Assembly: GCA_049288455.1 (NCBI GenBank)
Contig: JBAQHS010000070.1
Coordinates: 1 to 17,551, forward strand
DNA length: 17,551 nt
Direction: 5' to 3'
Origin: PALSA-600 sp049288455
GTDB lineage: Bacteria; Actinomycetota; Thermoleophilia; Gaiellales; Gaiellaceae
Under the pieces are notes generated by a model. That model was not told the origin of the DNA, did no database searches, and saw only the letters and a program-made list of their open reading frames with translations. This document shows, piece by piece, positions 8,852-16,042 of this stretch (position 1 is the stretch's first letter; every line of letters begins with the position of its first letter). The position numbers were made by a program, and so were the translations under genes.

Positions 8852-10513
8852 CTACTGCACCCAAGACTGGTCGACGAGCCAGTAGAACTGCTTGCTGAAC
8901 ACGAAGTTTCCGACGCGCTTGGAGACGAAGTCGAGGTGCTTCGGCGAGAACAGCGTTGCCATCGGCGCCTGGTCGGTCACCTGCTTGTCGATCTTCGCCC
9001 ACAGCACGTTCGCCGCCGACGGGTTGGTGATGGAAAGGCTGAGCGCCTTGTGCATCTGCGCGTTGATCGGCTTGTTGCAGAAGCCCGAGAAGTTGATGCT
9101 CGAGTCGCTGCCGGGATGGAACGACTCGCAGCCGAACAGGATGTAGAGGAAGTCCGATGCAGCCGGGTAGTCCTGGTACCACTGCTGCACATTGATCTGC
9201 ACCTTGTTCTTCGTGTTCTGGACGTACGTGAAGAAGATGTTGACGGAGATCGGCTTGATCGACGCCTTGTAGCCGATCGAGTTGAGCACGCTCTGCGTGT
9301 AGACGGCCATCGCCTTGTTCACGTCGTCGTCGGACGAATAGACGGTGACCCTCTGGCCGGCGGTGCCCGACTCCTTGACGAGCTGCTTCGCCTTCGCGAG
9401 ATCAGGCGCCGACCACTTCGTGCCGGGGTTCTTCGTGTACGGGCAGTAGTCCTTGTGGCCGGGGAAGCCGGGTGGCAGCACCTGGCACGACGGCGTGGCG
9501 AGGTTCGGGCCGCCGAAGATCTTCACGGCGGCGTTCCGGTCGATCGCATAGTTGACCGCCTGCCGCGCTTTCAAGTTGTTGAACGGCGGCAGGTTGACGT
9601 TCATCGGCAGGTACCAGAACGCCGTGAGCGGAGTGACGTGCACCTGGGGCGCGTACTTCGTGCCGATCTCGCCGAGACGGTCGGCCGGAACGTTCTCGTA
9701 CGTCCAGTCGGCCTGCCCGTTCTCGACCGCGGTGACCTGCGCTTCGACGGTCAGGCCGTACGACTGGATGATCTGATCCGGGTAACCGTCCGGCTGCGCG
9801 GCATGCGACCACTCCTTGAAGTGCGGGTTGCGCTTCAGGACGAGCGCCTTGTTCGGGTTGTAGGAGGCGAAGTAGTACGCGCCGGTGCCGGGAAGCGGCT
9901 TCGTGCCGGCGTCGCTCGGAGGCGATCCGGCCGGGACGATGCTCGCGTGCGGAACGGCGAGCCGATACTTGAACTCCGAGTCGGGGGCGATCAGGTTGAT
10001 CGTCACGGTGTTCGCTTTCGCATTGCCGACCACGCCGCCCTTCAGCGTGCAGGTGGCAGGCTTCGCGAGGCAGGCCTTCGCGCCGACGATGCCGGCATAG
10101 AACGTCCCGGAGGTCGGGCTCTTCACCTTGAAGATGCGCCTGAAGGACGCGACGACATCGTTGACGGTCAGCGGAGCACCGTTCGAGAACTTGATCCCCT
10201 TGCGAAGCTTGAAGACCCAGGTCTTGCCGCCGTTGGATGGAGTCGGCAGGTTCTCCGCTAGGTCGGGGACGACGGTGAACGCCTCGTCGCCGCCCGCCTT
10301 CTTGAATGCGAGGAGACCGTCGTAGGTCGCCTGGAAGAGCTGCCAGTACTCGAGCGTGTAGTTGACCTGCGGATCGAGCGTGCCTCCCGCCGCCTTGGCG
10401 TCGAGCTTCAGTGTCCCGCCGCGATGCGACGCGTTGGTGCTGCCCTGACCTGCGGCGACCACGACTAGCGCGACCAAGCTGCAGAGCACTACGAACTTCC
10501 CGGCCCGGTTCAT
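8852..10513 (-). CDS. Peptide ABC transporter substrate-binding protein (SBP family 5)
   Basis: This is the extracellular receptor of the importer, 553 residues, the usual length for family 5 (OppA/DppA type). The N-terminus is a Sec signal (MNRAGK, then a hydrophobic core to about residue 20; likely cleavage between about 22 and 29). The mature part starts with RGGTLKL and contains AENLPTPSNGGKTWVFKLRKGIKFSNG-type family sequence and the SYNPNKALVLKRNPHFKEW block. Six mature cysteines fall in three close pairs, suggesting disulfides. There is no lipobox: the only Cys in the signal (residue 12) follows Leu, so membrane anchoring is not obvious. The ATG at 10513 is preceded by AAGGGGAG at good spacing. 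The open frame to 10582 is rejected because it crosses the promoter. Substrate is probably short peptides, by association with both ATPases and the peptidase. Confidence 0.93.
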   Translation of the reverse strand: MNRAGKFVVLCSLVALVVVAAGQGSTNASHRGGTLKLDAKAAGGTLDPQVNYTLEYWQLFQATYDGLLAFKKAGGDEAFTVVPDLAENLPTPSNGGKTWVFKLRKGIKFSNGAPLTVNDVVASFRRIFKVKSPTSGTFYAGIVGAKACLAKPATCTLKGGVVGNAKANTVTINLIAPDSEFKYRLAVPHASIVPAGSPPSDAGTKPLPGTGAYYFASYNPNKALVLKRNPHFKEWSHAAQPDGYPDQIIQSYGLTVEAQVTAVENGQADWTYENVPADRLGEIGTKYAPQVHVTPLTAFWYLPMNVNLPPFNNLKARQAVNYAIDRNAAVKIFGGPNLATPSCQVLPPGFPGHKDYCPYTKNPGTKWSAPDLAKAKQLVKESGTAGQRVTVYSSDDDVNKAMAVYTQSVLNSIGYKASIKPISVNIFFTYVQNTKNKVQINVQQWYQDYPAASDFLYILFGCESFHPGSDSSINFSGFCNKPINAQMHKALSLSITNPSAANVLWAKIDKQVTDQAPMATLFSPKHLDFVSKRVGNFVFSKQFYWLVDQSWVQ

Positions 10514-10552
10514 GACTCTCCCCTTGGCGATTGGCCCCCGACGTCGCCTGCG

Positions 10553-10582
10553 ATCATAAACCGTCGTCGACAGCGGAAACAA
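10553..10582 (-). promoter_or_regulatory. Putative promoter of the peptide-transport operon
   Basis: On the minus strand TTGTTT (10577-10582) and TATGAT (10553-10558) are 18 bp apart. They match the TATAAT box at five of six positions and the TTGACA box at three of six. The predicted transcription start, near 10546, gives a leader of about 30 nt before the AAGGGGAG ribosome site and ATG 10513. It is the best promoter match I found in the window. Confidence 0.5.
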
Positions 10583-10588
10583 ACGCCG

Positions 10589-10613
10589 GGCGCGCGACGA
10601 GGCGCAGCGCGCC
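10589..10613 (-). terminator. Stem-loop terminator after the FN3-like gene
   Basis: A perfect 7-bp stem, GGCGCGC (10589-10595) with GCGCGCC (10607-10613) and an 11-nt loop, begins at the last base of the FN3-like gene's stop codon on the minus strand. Read on, it is followed by CGGCG and then TTTGTTT. The T-rich stretch is displaced by five bases, so efficiency is uncertain. The T-rich stretch is also the -35 region of the next promoter. Confidence 0.5.
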
Positions 10614-11413
10614 TAGAGGCAGGGGTCGACGCCGTGCAACTCGCGCGTGTTCGTCTCCTCGTTTCCGGCAGCATCGCGGGCGCGGACGACGAAGTACGCC
10701 GCGCCGTGCGAAGGCAGGCCGGGCGTGCGGAACGTGGTCACGCCGGGAACGGTCGTCCACGTCGGTCTTGAGAAGCTCTCCCCGCCCGAGGCGTCCGCGA
10801 AATAGACGTCGTAGACGATCGCGACACTCGCCGTTCGATCGTCCGTCGCCGCTTGCCAGCTCAGCGTGTACGGCGTCGTCTGACCGGGCCGTTGCGGCCC
10901 GGGCGTGCAGGCGAAGGCGCGCTCGAGCCCGGCGAACGCCGGTCGCGTCGTGTCGGAACCCGGAGGAGCCGCGTGCACGACGAGGGTGAAGCGGGCGACG
11001 GTTCCGAGCAGCCGCACATAGGTCGGGCACATCGTGCCGGGCGGACAAACAAGGGTCTGAAGCTCGATGATCTTCCCCGTGTAGCGACCGGTGCACCAGC
11101 GGCCGCCAAGCGCAAACGGGTCGAGCCTGACGCGCACGCGCTGACCACGGCGTGCATCAGGAACCGACGCCTCGATCTGGGAGAGACAGCCTTTCGCAGT
11201 CGTGGCGCTCACGGCCGTGAGCTTGTCGAGGAATCGCTTGCTGCCGATCACGCCGGTGCGGGTGGGCGATACGAACGAGACGACGAACGTCGAGGCCGGC
11301 GTGCCCGTAGCAGGGATGACCGTAGCCGGGACGATCGTCGCCGCCGCCGGAACGCACGCGAGCACGAACGTCGCGACGATCGCTGCGACGCCGGGGACGA
11401 GCGCGCGTGACAG
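10613..11413 (-). CDS. FN3-like exported protein, putative lipoprotein with CTG start
   Basis: The product is predicted to be exported and surface-attached. From CTG 11413 the 266-residue protein begins with Arg3, a hydrophobic run (LVPGVAAIVATFVLA) and Cys20 preceded by VLA, a lipobox-compatible signal. Next is a region of about 130 residues with several Cys, including CPPGTMC, followed by a fibronectin type III-like domain (about 172-262). That domain has PYTLSWQAATDD, VYDVYFAD and AAYFVVRARDAAGN. There is no in-frame ATG, GTG or TTG between the previous gene's end (11488) and the middle of this signal sequence. The first is GTG 11365, which would remove most of the signal. An out-of-frame GTG lies at 11433. 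The start is therefore unsettled: CTG use, a sequence error, or a truncated form. The frame extends far upstream through the 830-residue gene, but that part is a shadow. Confidence 0.6.
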   Translation of the reverse strand: MSRALVPGVAAIVATFVLACVPAAATIVPATVIPATGTPASTFVVSFVSPTRTGVIGSKRFLDKLTAVSATTAKGCLSQIEASVPDARRGQRVRVRLDPFALGGRWCTGRYTGKIIELQTLVCPPGTMCPTYVRLLGTVARFTLVVHAAPPGSDTTRPAFAGLERAFACTPGPQRPGQTTPYTLSWQAATDDRTASVAIVYDVYFADASGGESFSRPTWTTVPGVTTFRTPGLPSHGAAYFVVRARDAAGNEETNTRELHGVDPCL

Positions 11414-11444
11414 GGGAAGGCTCGTACCCTCACGGTACTCCGAA

Positions 11445-11477
11445 AACGGCGCGACGCGAGCCCATCGAGACGCCGTT
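11445..11477 (-). terminator. Terminator-like inverted repeat after the Ig-array gene
   Basis: On the minus strand AACGGCG and CGCCGTT (plus-strand arms 11471-11477 and 11445-11451) form a perfect 7-bp stem with a 19-nt loop, followed by two more T to give TTTT. It begins 10 bases after the stop of the Ig-array gene. A smaller inverted repeat, GTACC-CTCAC-GGTAC (11424-11438), follows directly and surrounds the out-of-frame GTG at 11433. Confidence 0.4.
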
Positions 11478-11487
11478 CGCCGAGAGG

Positions 11488-13980
11488 CTAGAACCGTTGG
11501 TTGCTCGGTACCGTCGAGCCGCTCGCGAGGTTGCCCGCCGGGTCGGTCGCCGTCCCGCCGGCGGTCGACCAGACGAAGCTGGACGCTGCGTTGCCGCCGG
11601 CGTTGCCCGTGGGATCGGTCGTGATCGTCAGCGTGTAGACGTCGGCCGCCACTCTCGCGAGTGCCTCCGTCTTCGTACTCGTGGCCGTCAGCCATCCGCT
11701 TGCCCCGAGATCGACGACCCCGATGCCCGGAACGGTGATTGCGTCGTTGCTTGTTCCTCCACCGTCGGTGAACGTGACGCTGATGTTGCCGGTCGTGATG
11801 CTTGCGGTAGCGATCGCCTCGGAGTACGTGAACGTCAGGGTGTCGTTCTTGTTGCCGGCGTCGATCTTCCCGGGAACGTTCTGGCTGCGGCCGTCCAACG
11901 CGGCCACGCTCGCCGGGGCCGGTGCCGGTGCGGAGGCAGGGACATCCACCTTCGCGACGCTCGCCGACGCCCAAGTGGCGCGATTGCCGACGTTGTCGGA
12001 GATCACGTAGCGATACCGGTAACAGTTGCCCGAGCCGCCACTTGTGTCGGCGCCGCCGACCAGCGCGACCGTTGTCGAGAACGTCCCGGGGAAGGTCCCG
12101 CAAACACCGTCGGTGAGCGCTGTCTGGTCGCGCTGGACGATCCCGGAGGCGCCGTCGACGCCGGAGCCGCCCGTGTCGGTGCCGTTGCTGAGCGCGATCG
12201 GCACGGACAGCGCCGTGTACAAGGCGCTCGAGTAGCTGATCGAGCCGCCTGTAGGCGCTGTGGTGTCGGACGTGAACGTGACTGTCGTCCCGAGGGAACT
12301 GTTGGCCGCCACGTCTGAGCTGGTCACGGTCCTGGTCATCGGCTTCGTGTGAGTCGCAGTCCACGTGTACGGGCTCGAGACGTAAGGCCCGCCGGCGGGT
12401 GTGGTGACCGTCTCGGCCGCGTGCGTCCAGCCTTCCGATCCGGTGAGCGCCGGGAAGCTGGCCGAGCTCGGGCCGGAGGTGAGGTCGGTGACGGTGTCGA
12501 CGAACGTGAACGAGCCGGCCGCGTTGGCCTTGTAGAAGAGCGTCGATCCGTTCAGGAAGGCACCCGACGCGGATGCGAGCGAAAGAGCGTCGGCAGGCGC
12601 GATCGTGTCGACCTTGATCATCGCGGTCGTCTTCGTCGCCTCGCTGTTGCCGGCGCCGTCGATCGACCAGTAGCTGACGGTGTGCCGGCCGTCGTGGATC
12701 GAGACGGCGCCACCCGCATACGCCTGGATGGCGCCGCCGTCGATCTGGTACTTCGTCGTCACGACGCCCGAGGTCGCGTCCTGACCGCTGAGCGTGAACA
12801 TCGGGCTCGTCGTGTACCAGCCGTTCGCCCCGTTCGGCGTGGCCGGGCTGAACGTGATCGTCGTCGTCGGCGCGGCAGTGTCGACCGTGAAGGTGGTCGC
12901 GCCGCTGCTGCCGGTGTTGCCAACCGCATCGGTCTGCGCGGCCTCAGCCGTGTAACCGCCGGCTGCGAGCGGCGGCGAGGCTCCAACGCTGTAGCTGCCG
13001 GCGTCGCACGACGCCGTCGCCACCTGCATCGTCGTCGCGCCCTGTCTGACGGTGACCGTGACGCTGCGATCGCCGGTTGTGCAGCTCCCCGAGAAGCCGG
13101 GAGTCGTGGTACCGATGAAGCTGTTACTCGCAGGTGAGGTCAGCGTGACCGACGGCGCCGTCGTGTCGGAGGTGAACGCCTGTGACGTCGCTGTCGTCTG
13201 AGTGTTAGCCGCATTGTCGGTTGCGTAGGCGCGGACGGTGTAGCTGCCGTCGCTCAGGCTGCTCGCCGGGAAGCCGAGGATCCAGCGGGACGTGCCGTTC
13301 GCCGTGAGCCTGTTCTCGAAGACACTCGCGAAGCTCAGGCCGTCCCAGTACTTGCCCATCGTCGCCCCGCTCGTCGACTGGATCGAAACCTGCACGCTGC
13401 CGACGTGCATCGGAGTCGGGCCTGGGTCGTCAGCGGTGCCGCAGATCGAGTTGGCGGTGTTGAACGGCGAGACGTTGCAGCCGGCGCCCCAGGTCGCCGC
13501 CCGGTAGGGCCCTGACCCCGGGAAGCTGATCGTCGCGGTGGGCGCCGTGGCGTCGTTGACGACGGTCGTCGACGGTGTGCTGTGAGCGCTCTCAGCGGCC
13601 CAGGAGTGGTATCGCGCGACGACGCTGTAGGTGTAGGTGCCGTCGGGGACCCCGGAGTCGTTGCACGCGGTTCCAGTGATCAGCGACGACGGGCTCGAGC
13701 CACAGGCTGGGCTTGGGGTGCTGCCGCTATAGCGGAGGACGAAGTAGCCCTGCGGCTCGGCCGCGGCGCCGCCCGTCGATGAGGCCGTCCAGCCGACCGG
13801 GACCGTCCCGCTCCCGGCCGTCGCGGTCGCAACCACGGCGGTCGGCGGATTCAGAAGCCCGCTGCTCGCAATGGCGCTGCCGCTGCCGTGCGACGTGACA
13901 TACGCGATCGCAGCGACCGGCGAGAGCAGTGCGACGGCAATCGCTCCGAGGAAGGTGAGGCGCCTAACCCGCTCAGCCAT
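11488..13980 (-). CDS. Secreted multi-domain Ig-like repeat protein (830 aa)
   Basis: This is a large exported, probably adhesive or matrix protein. The N-terminus (basic 4-7, hydrophobic 8-25) ends in AYVTSHGSGS (26-35), the TasA/camelysin-like motif also present in the next gene upstream. After it comes an FN3-like domain (about 44-140). Successive Ig-like modules are each introduced by a D-x-x-A-P linker (Asp at 143, 272, 367, 458, 572). The 367-457 module, with KYQIDGGAIQAY and HTVSYWSIDGAGN, resembles OmpL47-type domains. An Ala/Pro linker (679-691) leads to a C-terminal SwmB-like domain (about 695-826). Composition is Thr/Ser/Gly/Ala-rich with few Lys. No LPXTG, lipobox or C-terminal helix is seen, so the anchoring mode is unknown. 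The ATG at 13980 has GGAGG 14 bases upstream, unusually far. Confidence 0.82.
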   Translation of the reverse strand: MAERVRRLTFLGAIAVALLSPVAAIAYVTSHGSGSAIASSGLLNPPTAVVATATAGSGTVPVGWTASSTGGAAAEPQGYFVLRYSGSTPSPACGSSPSSLITGTACNDSGVPDGTYTYSVVARYHSWAAESAHSTPSTTVVNDATAPTATISFPGSGPYRAATWGAGCNVSPFNTANSICGTADDPGPTPMHVGSVQVSIQSTSGATMGKYWDGLSFASVFENRLTANGTSRWILGFPASSLSDGSYTVRAYATDNAANTQTTATSQAFTSDTTAPSVTLTSPASNSFIGTTTPGFSGSCTTGDRSVTVTVRQGATTMQVATASCDAGSYSVGASPPLAAGGYTAEAAQTDAVGNTGSSGATTFTVDTAAPTTTITFSPATPNGANGWYTTSPMFTLSGQDATSGVVTTKYQIDGGAIQAYAGGAVSIHDGRHTVSYWSIDGAGNSEATKTTAMIKVDTIAPADALSLASASGAFLNGSTLFYKANAAGSFTFVDTVTDLTSGPSSASFPALTGSEGWTHAAETVTTPAGGPYVSSPYTWTATHTKPMTRTVTSSDVAANSSLGTTVTFTSDTTAPTGGSISYSSALYTALSVPIALSNGTDTGGSGVDGASGIVQRDQTALTDGVCGTFPGTFSTTVALVGGADTSGGSGNCYRYRYVISDNVGNRATWASASVAKVDVPASAPAPAPASVAALDGRSQNVPGKIDAGNKNDTLTFTYSEAIATASITTGNISVTFTDGGGTSNDAITVPGIGVVDLGASGWLTATSTKTEALARVAADVYTLTITTDPTGNAGGNAASSFVWSTAGGTATDPAGNLASGSTVPSNQRF

Positions 13981-14047
13981 CAGATTCTGTGCGCCCTCCC
14001 GTTCTCGGTTCGTGGATGCCAGGTCGGCTCGATGCCGATGAAACCCT

Positions 14048-14082
14048 GAGTGGAGAAGCGGCCGGGGGCCGCCTCTCCACTC
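14048..14082 (-). promoter_or_regulatory. 16-bp imperfect stem-loop between the two TasA-motif genes
   Basis: GAGTGGAGAAGCGGCC (14048-14063) and GGCCGCCTCTCCACTC (14067-14082) pair with one mismatch around a GGG loop. It sits 45 bases after the stop of the first secreted-protein gene and 67 bases before the start of the second, without a T-run. It could terminate, attenuate or stabilise the upstream message. Confidence 0.6.
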
Positions 14083-14127
14083 AAGCGTTCGACGTGGCCG
14101 GGAACGTCACCGGCCTCGCGTTAGCGG

Positions 14128-15249
14128 TTAGTTGGACGAGAAGGTCAGATTGACCGTCGCGTTCTCGCAGTTGTTCTGGATGCTGCCGTCGTCCGTCATC
14201 GAGATCGACGTGCCCGAGGGCGTGAAGACGGTCGTGCCGGGCGCGACGTCCGCGTTGATGGTCGCGGGACTGCCTGCGATCGGGTACATGCTCGTGCTGC
14301 ACGCCTCGATCGAGTTATCGGTGCCGGCACCGGAGAGCGACGAGGCGACGGTGGAAACGGTGCTCACGTGCACGCTCGAGGAGCCCGGGTTCGTGATGGC
14401 GAAGTCGACCGGGAGTGCCGGACCGCCGGGGGTGAGCGCCGCGATGACGCCGCCGACGACGTTGACCTCGACGGCCGGGATGTCCGCGTTCCCTGCAGTG
14501 ACCTGGGCCGAGGTGCCGTAGGCGCCCGGGTTGTTCCCGTTGTCGGTGCCACAGTCGGTGTTGACCGACTCGAAGACGCCGGTCGGAACCGGGGTGCTGC
14601 AGGTCGGGAAGTCGTTCCCGAGTGAGGCTTGCGTCGTGCTGAGCCACACGTTGCCCGGGTGCGTGTCCGTCCCGACCGAGAGGTTGTTCGCGGAGCTCGA
14701 CAGGGCGACGTTCAGGCCGCCGGCGTCACCGGAGGCATCAAACGAGATCCCGTACACGAACTGCTGGTGGACGAAAGCCCCCTGAGAGTTGAAGTTGAAC
14801 GTGACGGTCGTCGTCGACGGATGGCTGTTGAGAGTGATCGCCGCCGGGAAGGAGAAGTTCTCCGTGTCGCTGAGCGGACCGCTCGTGCCGCTGTCGATCG
14901 AGAGCGTGATCGGCAGATTCGTGATCGCTCCGCCCCAGTTCCTGAAAGCCACAGCCACACTGACGAGCCGCTGTGACCCCGGGTTGGCAAGGGTGATGTC
15001 GTTGCCGAACTTGGTGACGCCGGCGGCCGCGTAGGTCTGGTCCTGGTGGTAGCTGCCGTTCGGGATCAGGCTGTCGTAGCCCGCACCGACCTGGGTGATC
15101 TTGAGGCCGGCGGGACTACCCGCCGTCTGTGCTGCGCCGGTGCCCGTGCCGGTCGACGTGAAGTACGCGTATGCGCCAACGGCCGCGATGGCGACGATGG
15201 CAACGACCGCAAGAAGAGCCATGCCCTTCTTCGACTTGATGAGCTTCAT
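14128..15249 (-). CDS. Exported protein with TasA/camelysin (SipW-type) N-terminus
   Basis: This is a 373-residue exported protein. A basic start (Lys2, 5, 7, 8), a hydrophobic stretch (10-25) and AYFTSTGTGT (28-37) form the alternate signal type seen in TasA/camelysin-like fibre and matrix proteins that are cut by SipW-type signal peptidases. The remainder is Gly/Ser/Thr/Asn-rich and beta-like. It appears to have two halves, each with an N-P-G-S motif followed by a hydrophobic strand pattern (ITLANPGSQRLVSVAV near residue 90 and FAITNPGSSSVHVSTV in the last third). There are few Lys after the signal. No sipW-like gene is visible in the window. The start is ATG 15249 with GGGAGGG nine bases upstream. 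The frame remains open to 15480, but that extension is Arg-rich, lacks a signal and is rejected. Function as a fibre or matrix protein is inference from the N-terminus. Confidence 0.75.
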   Translation of the reverse strand: MKLIKSKKGMALLAVVAIVAIAAVGAYAYFTSTGTGTGAAQTAGSPAGLKITQVGAGYDSLIPNGSYHQDQTYAAAGVTKFGNDITLANPGSQRLVSVAVAFRNWGGAITNLPITLSIDSGTSGPLSDTENFSFPAAITLNSHPSTTTVTFNFNSQGAFVHQQFVYGISFDASGDAGGLNVALSSSANNLSVGTDTHPGNVWLSTTQASLGNDFPTCSTPVPTGVFESVNTDCGTDNGNNPGAYGTSAQVTAGNADIPAVEVNVVGGVIAALTPGGPALPVDFAITNPGSSSVHVSTVSTVASSLSGAGTDNSIEACSTSMYPIAGSPATINADVAPGTTVFTPSGTSISMTDDGSIQNNCENATVNLTFSSN

Positions 15250-15256
15250 GTGTTTG

Positions 15257-15271
15257 CACCCTCCCAGGGTG
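15257..15271 (-). promoter_or_regulatory. Hairpin containing the Shine-Dalgarno of the TasA-like gene
   Basis: CACCCT-CCC-AGGGTG on the plus strand is a perfect 6-bp inverted repeat with a 3-nt loop. In the mRNA the ribosome-binding GGGAGGG lies in its loop and 3' arm, nine bases before ATG 15249. Folding would hide the binding site, so it may act as a translational gate. Confidence 0.5.
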
Positions 15272-15682
15272 TCGTGATTGACCCTCGCCGCGGCCGGACG
15301 GCCGTGACTCTCGAGCTGCAGCCAAAGATGACGCCCTGCAACGGGCGCTCTCCCCCACCGCTTTCCTCTCCCGAGGAACGTCAAGAACTGCGTTCGGCGA
15401 ATCGGCACGGCCGAAGTGACCCCTGGCGTACCGCTCGCAGCCGCAACATGACGGCGTGCCGGCGAACTCGCACTCACCAACCGGGGGGGATTACGACTCC
15501 CCCGGTACAGGTGACCTACAAGTCGCCTATCCCGCTGCTCCGTGACCCCGACGCGCGCCGGTTCGCAGTGCGGTCACTCGCGCCCGGTTCGAAGAATGAC
15601 GGACAATCAGCGCCAGGCCGACGAGTACGCAGTGGAGCAGGTGACGCCCTGCTCGCGACGAGCACGAGAGGGAGGGATCCGC
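15272..15682. other. Divergent intergenic region with no gene
   Basis: This region of about 410 bp separates the minus-strand TasA-like gene from the plus-strand gene starting at 15683. I see no tRNA and no riboswitch consensus I can name. One GC-rich imperfect inverted repeat lies at 15481-15505: CCGGGGGGGA, loop TTACGAC, TCCCCCGG, with two bulged G. A smaller hairpin is at 15342-15357 (CGCCC-TGCAAC-GGGCG lies in this part). Promoters for both flanking genes must lie here, but no pair of -35/-10 elements is convincing. On the minus strand TTGACG near 15382 lacks a matching -10 at the right distance. The leader of the TasA-like gene could be long and structured. Confidence 0.45.
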
Positions 15683-15985
15683 ATGGAGTTCGACACCCCA
15701 CACGTCTGGATCACGACGCGCAAGCTCAGGCCGGGTACCCGCGAGGAGTTCAGCCGGTCCTGGCGGCCGAGCGAGTTCCCGGCGGGAATGTTGCGCGCGT
15801 ACGAGTGCTATTCAGCGGACGACGCCGAGGTCGTCGGAATCTCGATCTGGGACTCGTCCGACTCGCGCGAGCGCTACCGCCTGTCGGACGTCGAGACGAA
15901 GCGACGCCAGGCGATGGCGCCCTACATCCTCGAGGAGAGCTCGGGCTTCTATTCGGGGCGTGAGCTGAAGATCCCCGACCGCTGA
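15683..15985 (+). CDS. Small dimeric alpha/beta-barrel (ABM-like) protein
   Basis: This 100-residue protein shows the beta-alpha-beta-beta pattern of ferredoxin-like dimeric barrels: HVWITTRKLRPGTREEFSRSW at residues 7-27, LRAYECYS at 37-44, VVGISIWDS at 50-58, and a final helix over KRRQAMAPYIL. That fold includes antibiotic-biosynthesis-monooxygenase-like and stress-response proteins of diverse role. No catalytic residue can be assigned, so function is unknown. The start ATG 15683 is preceded by GGAGGG at about eight bases. The open frame to 15542 upstream is not believed because of this strong site. The cupin-TPR gene follows 57 bases later on the same strand, so the two may be cotranscribed. 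Confidence 0.7.
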   Translation: MEFDTPHVWITTRKLRPGTREEFSRSWRPSEFPAGMLRAYECYSADDAEVVGISIWDSSDSRERYRLSDVETKRRQAMAPYILEESSGFYSGRELKIPDR

Positions 15986-16042
15986 GACCGCAGCTGCCGA
16001 CGCCGTAGAGTGAGTGGCGACGAACAACGCGGAGGTACACCG

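Noticed and set aside
8936..10261. Long plus-strand open frame opposite the peptide-binding protein
   Set aside because: Arg/Leu/Val-rich shadow typical of GC-rich DNA; the minus strand encodes an unmistakable family-5 receptor over the same span.
11414..12364. Upstream extension of the FN3-like reading frame through the 830-residue gene
   Set aside because: Same strand, different frame. Its translation is Arg/Gly/His-rich low-complexity sequence, while the overlapping frame has a clean signal peptide and Ig-like domains.
12349..13137. Plus-strand open frame inside the Ig-array gene
   Set aside because: Arg/Gly-rich composition and no start context; explained by third-position GC bias of the real gene.
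15250..15420. Possible riboswitch (cyclic di-GMP or cyclic di-AMP type) in the TasA-like leader
   Set aside because: Local stems exist (for example GGGCG with CGCCC), but I could not match the conserved cores of either class. A covariance-model scan would decide.
15250..15480. N-terminal extension of the TasA-like protein to 15480
   Set aside because: It would add 77 residues of basic, non-signal sequence ahead of a proper signal peptide that has its own strong ribosome site.
15570..15610. GGTTCGAA resembling a tRNA T-loop
   Set aside because: No pairing T-stem, no acceptor or anticodon stem around it.
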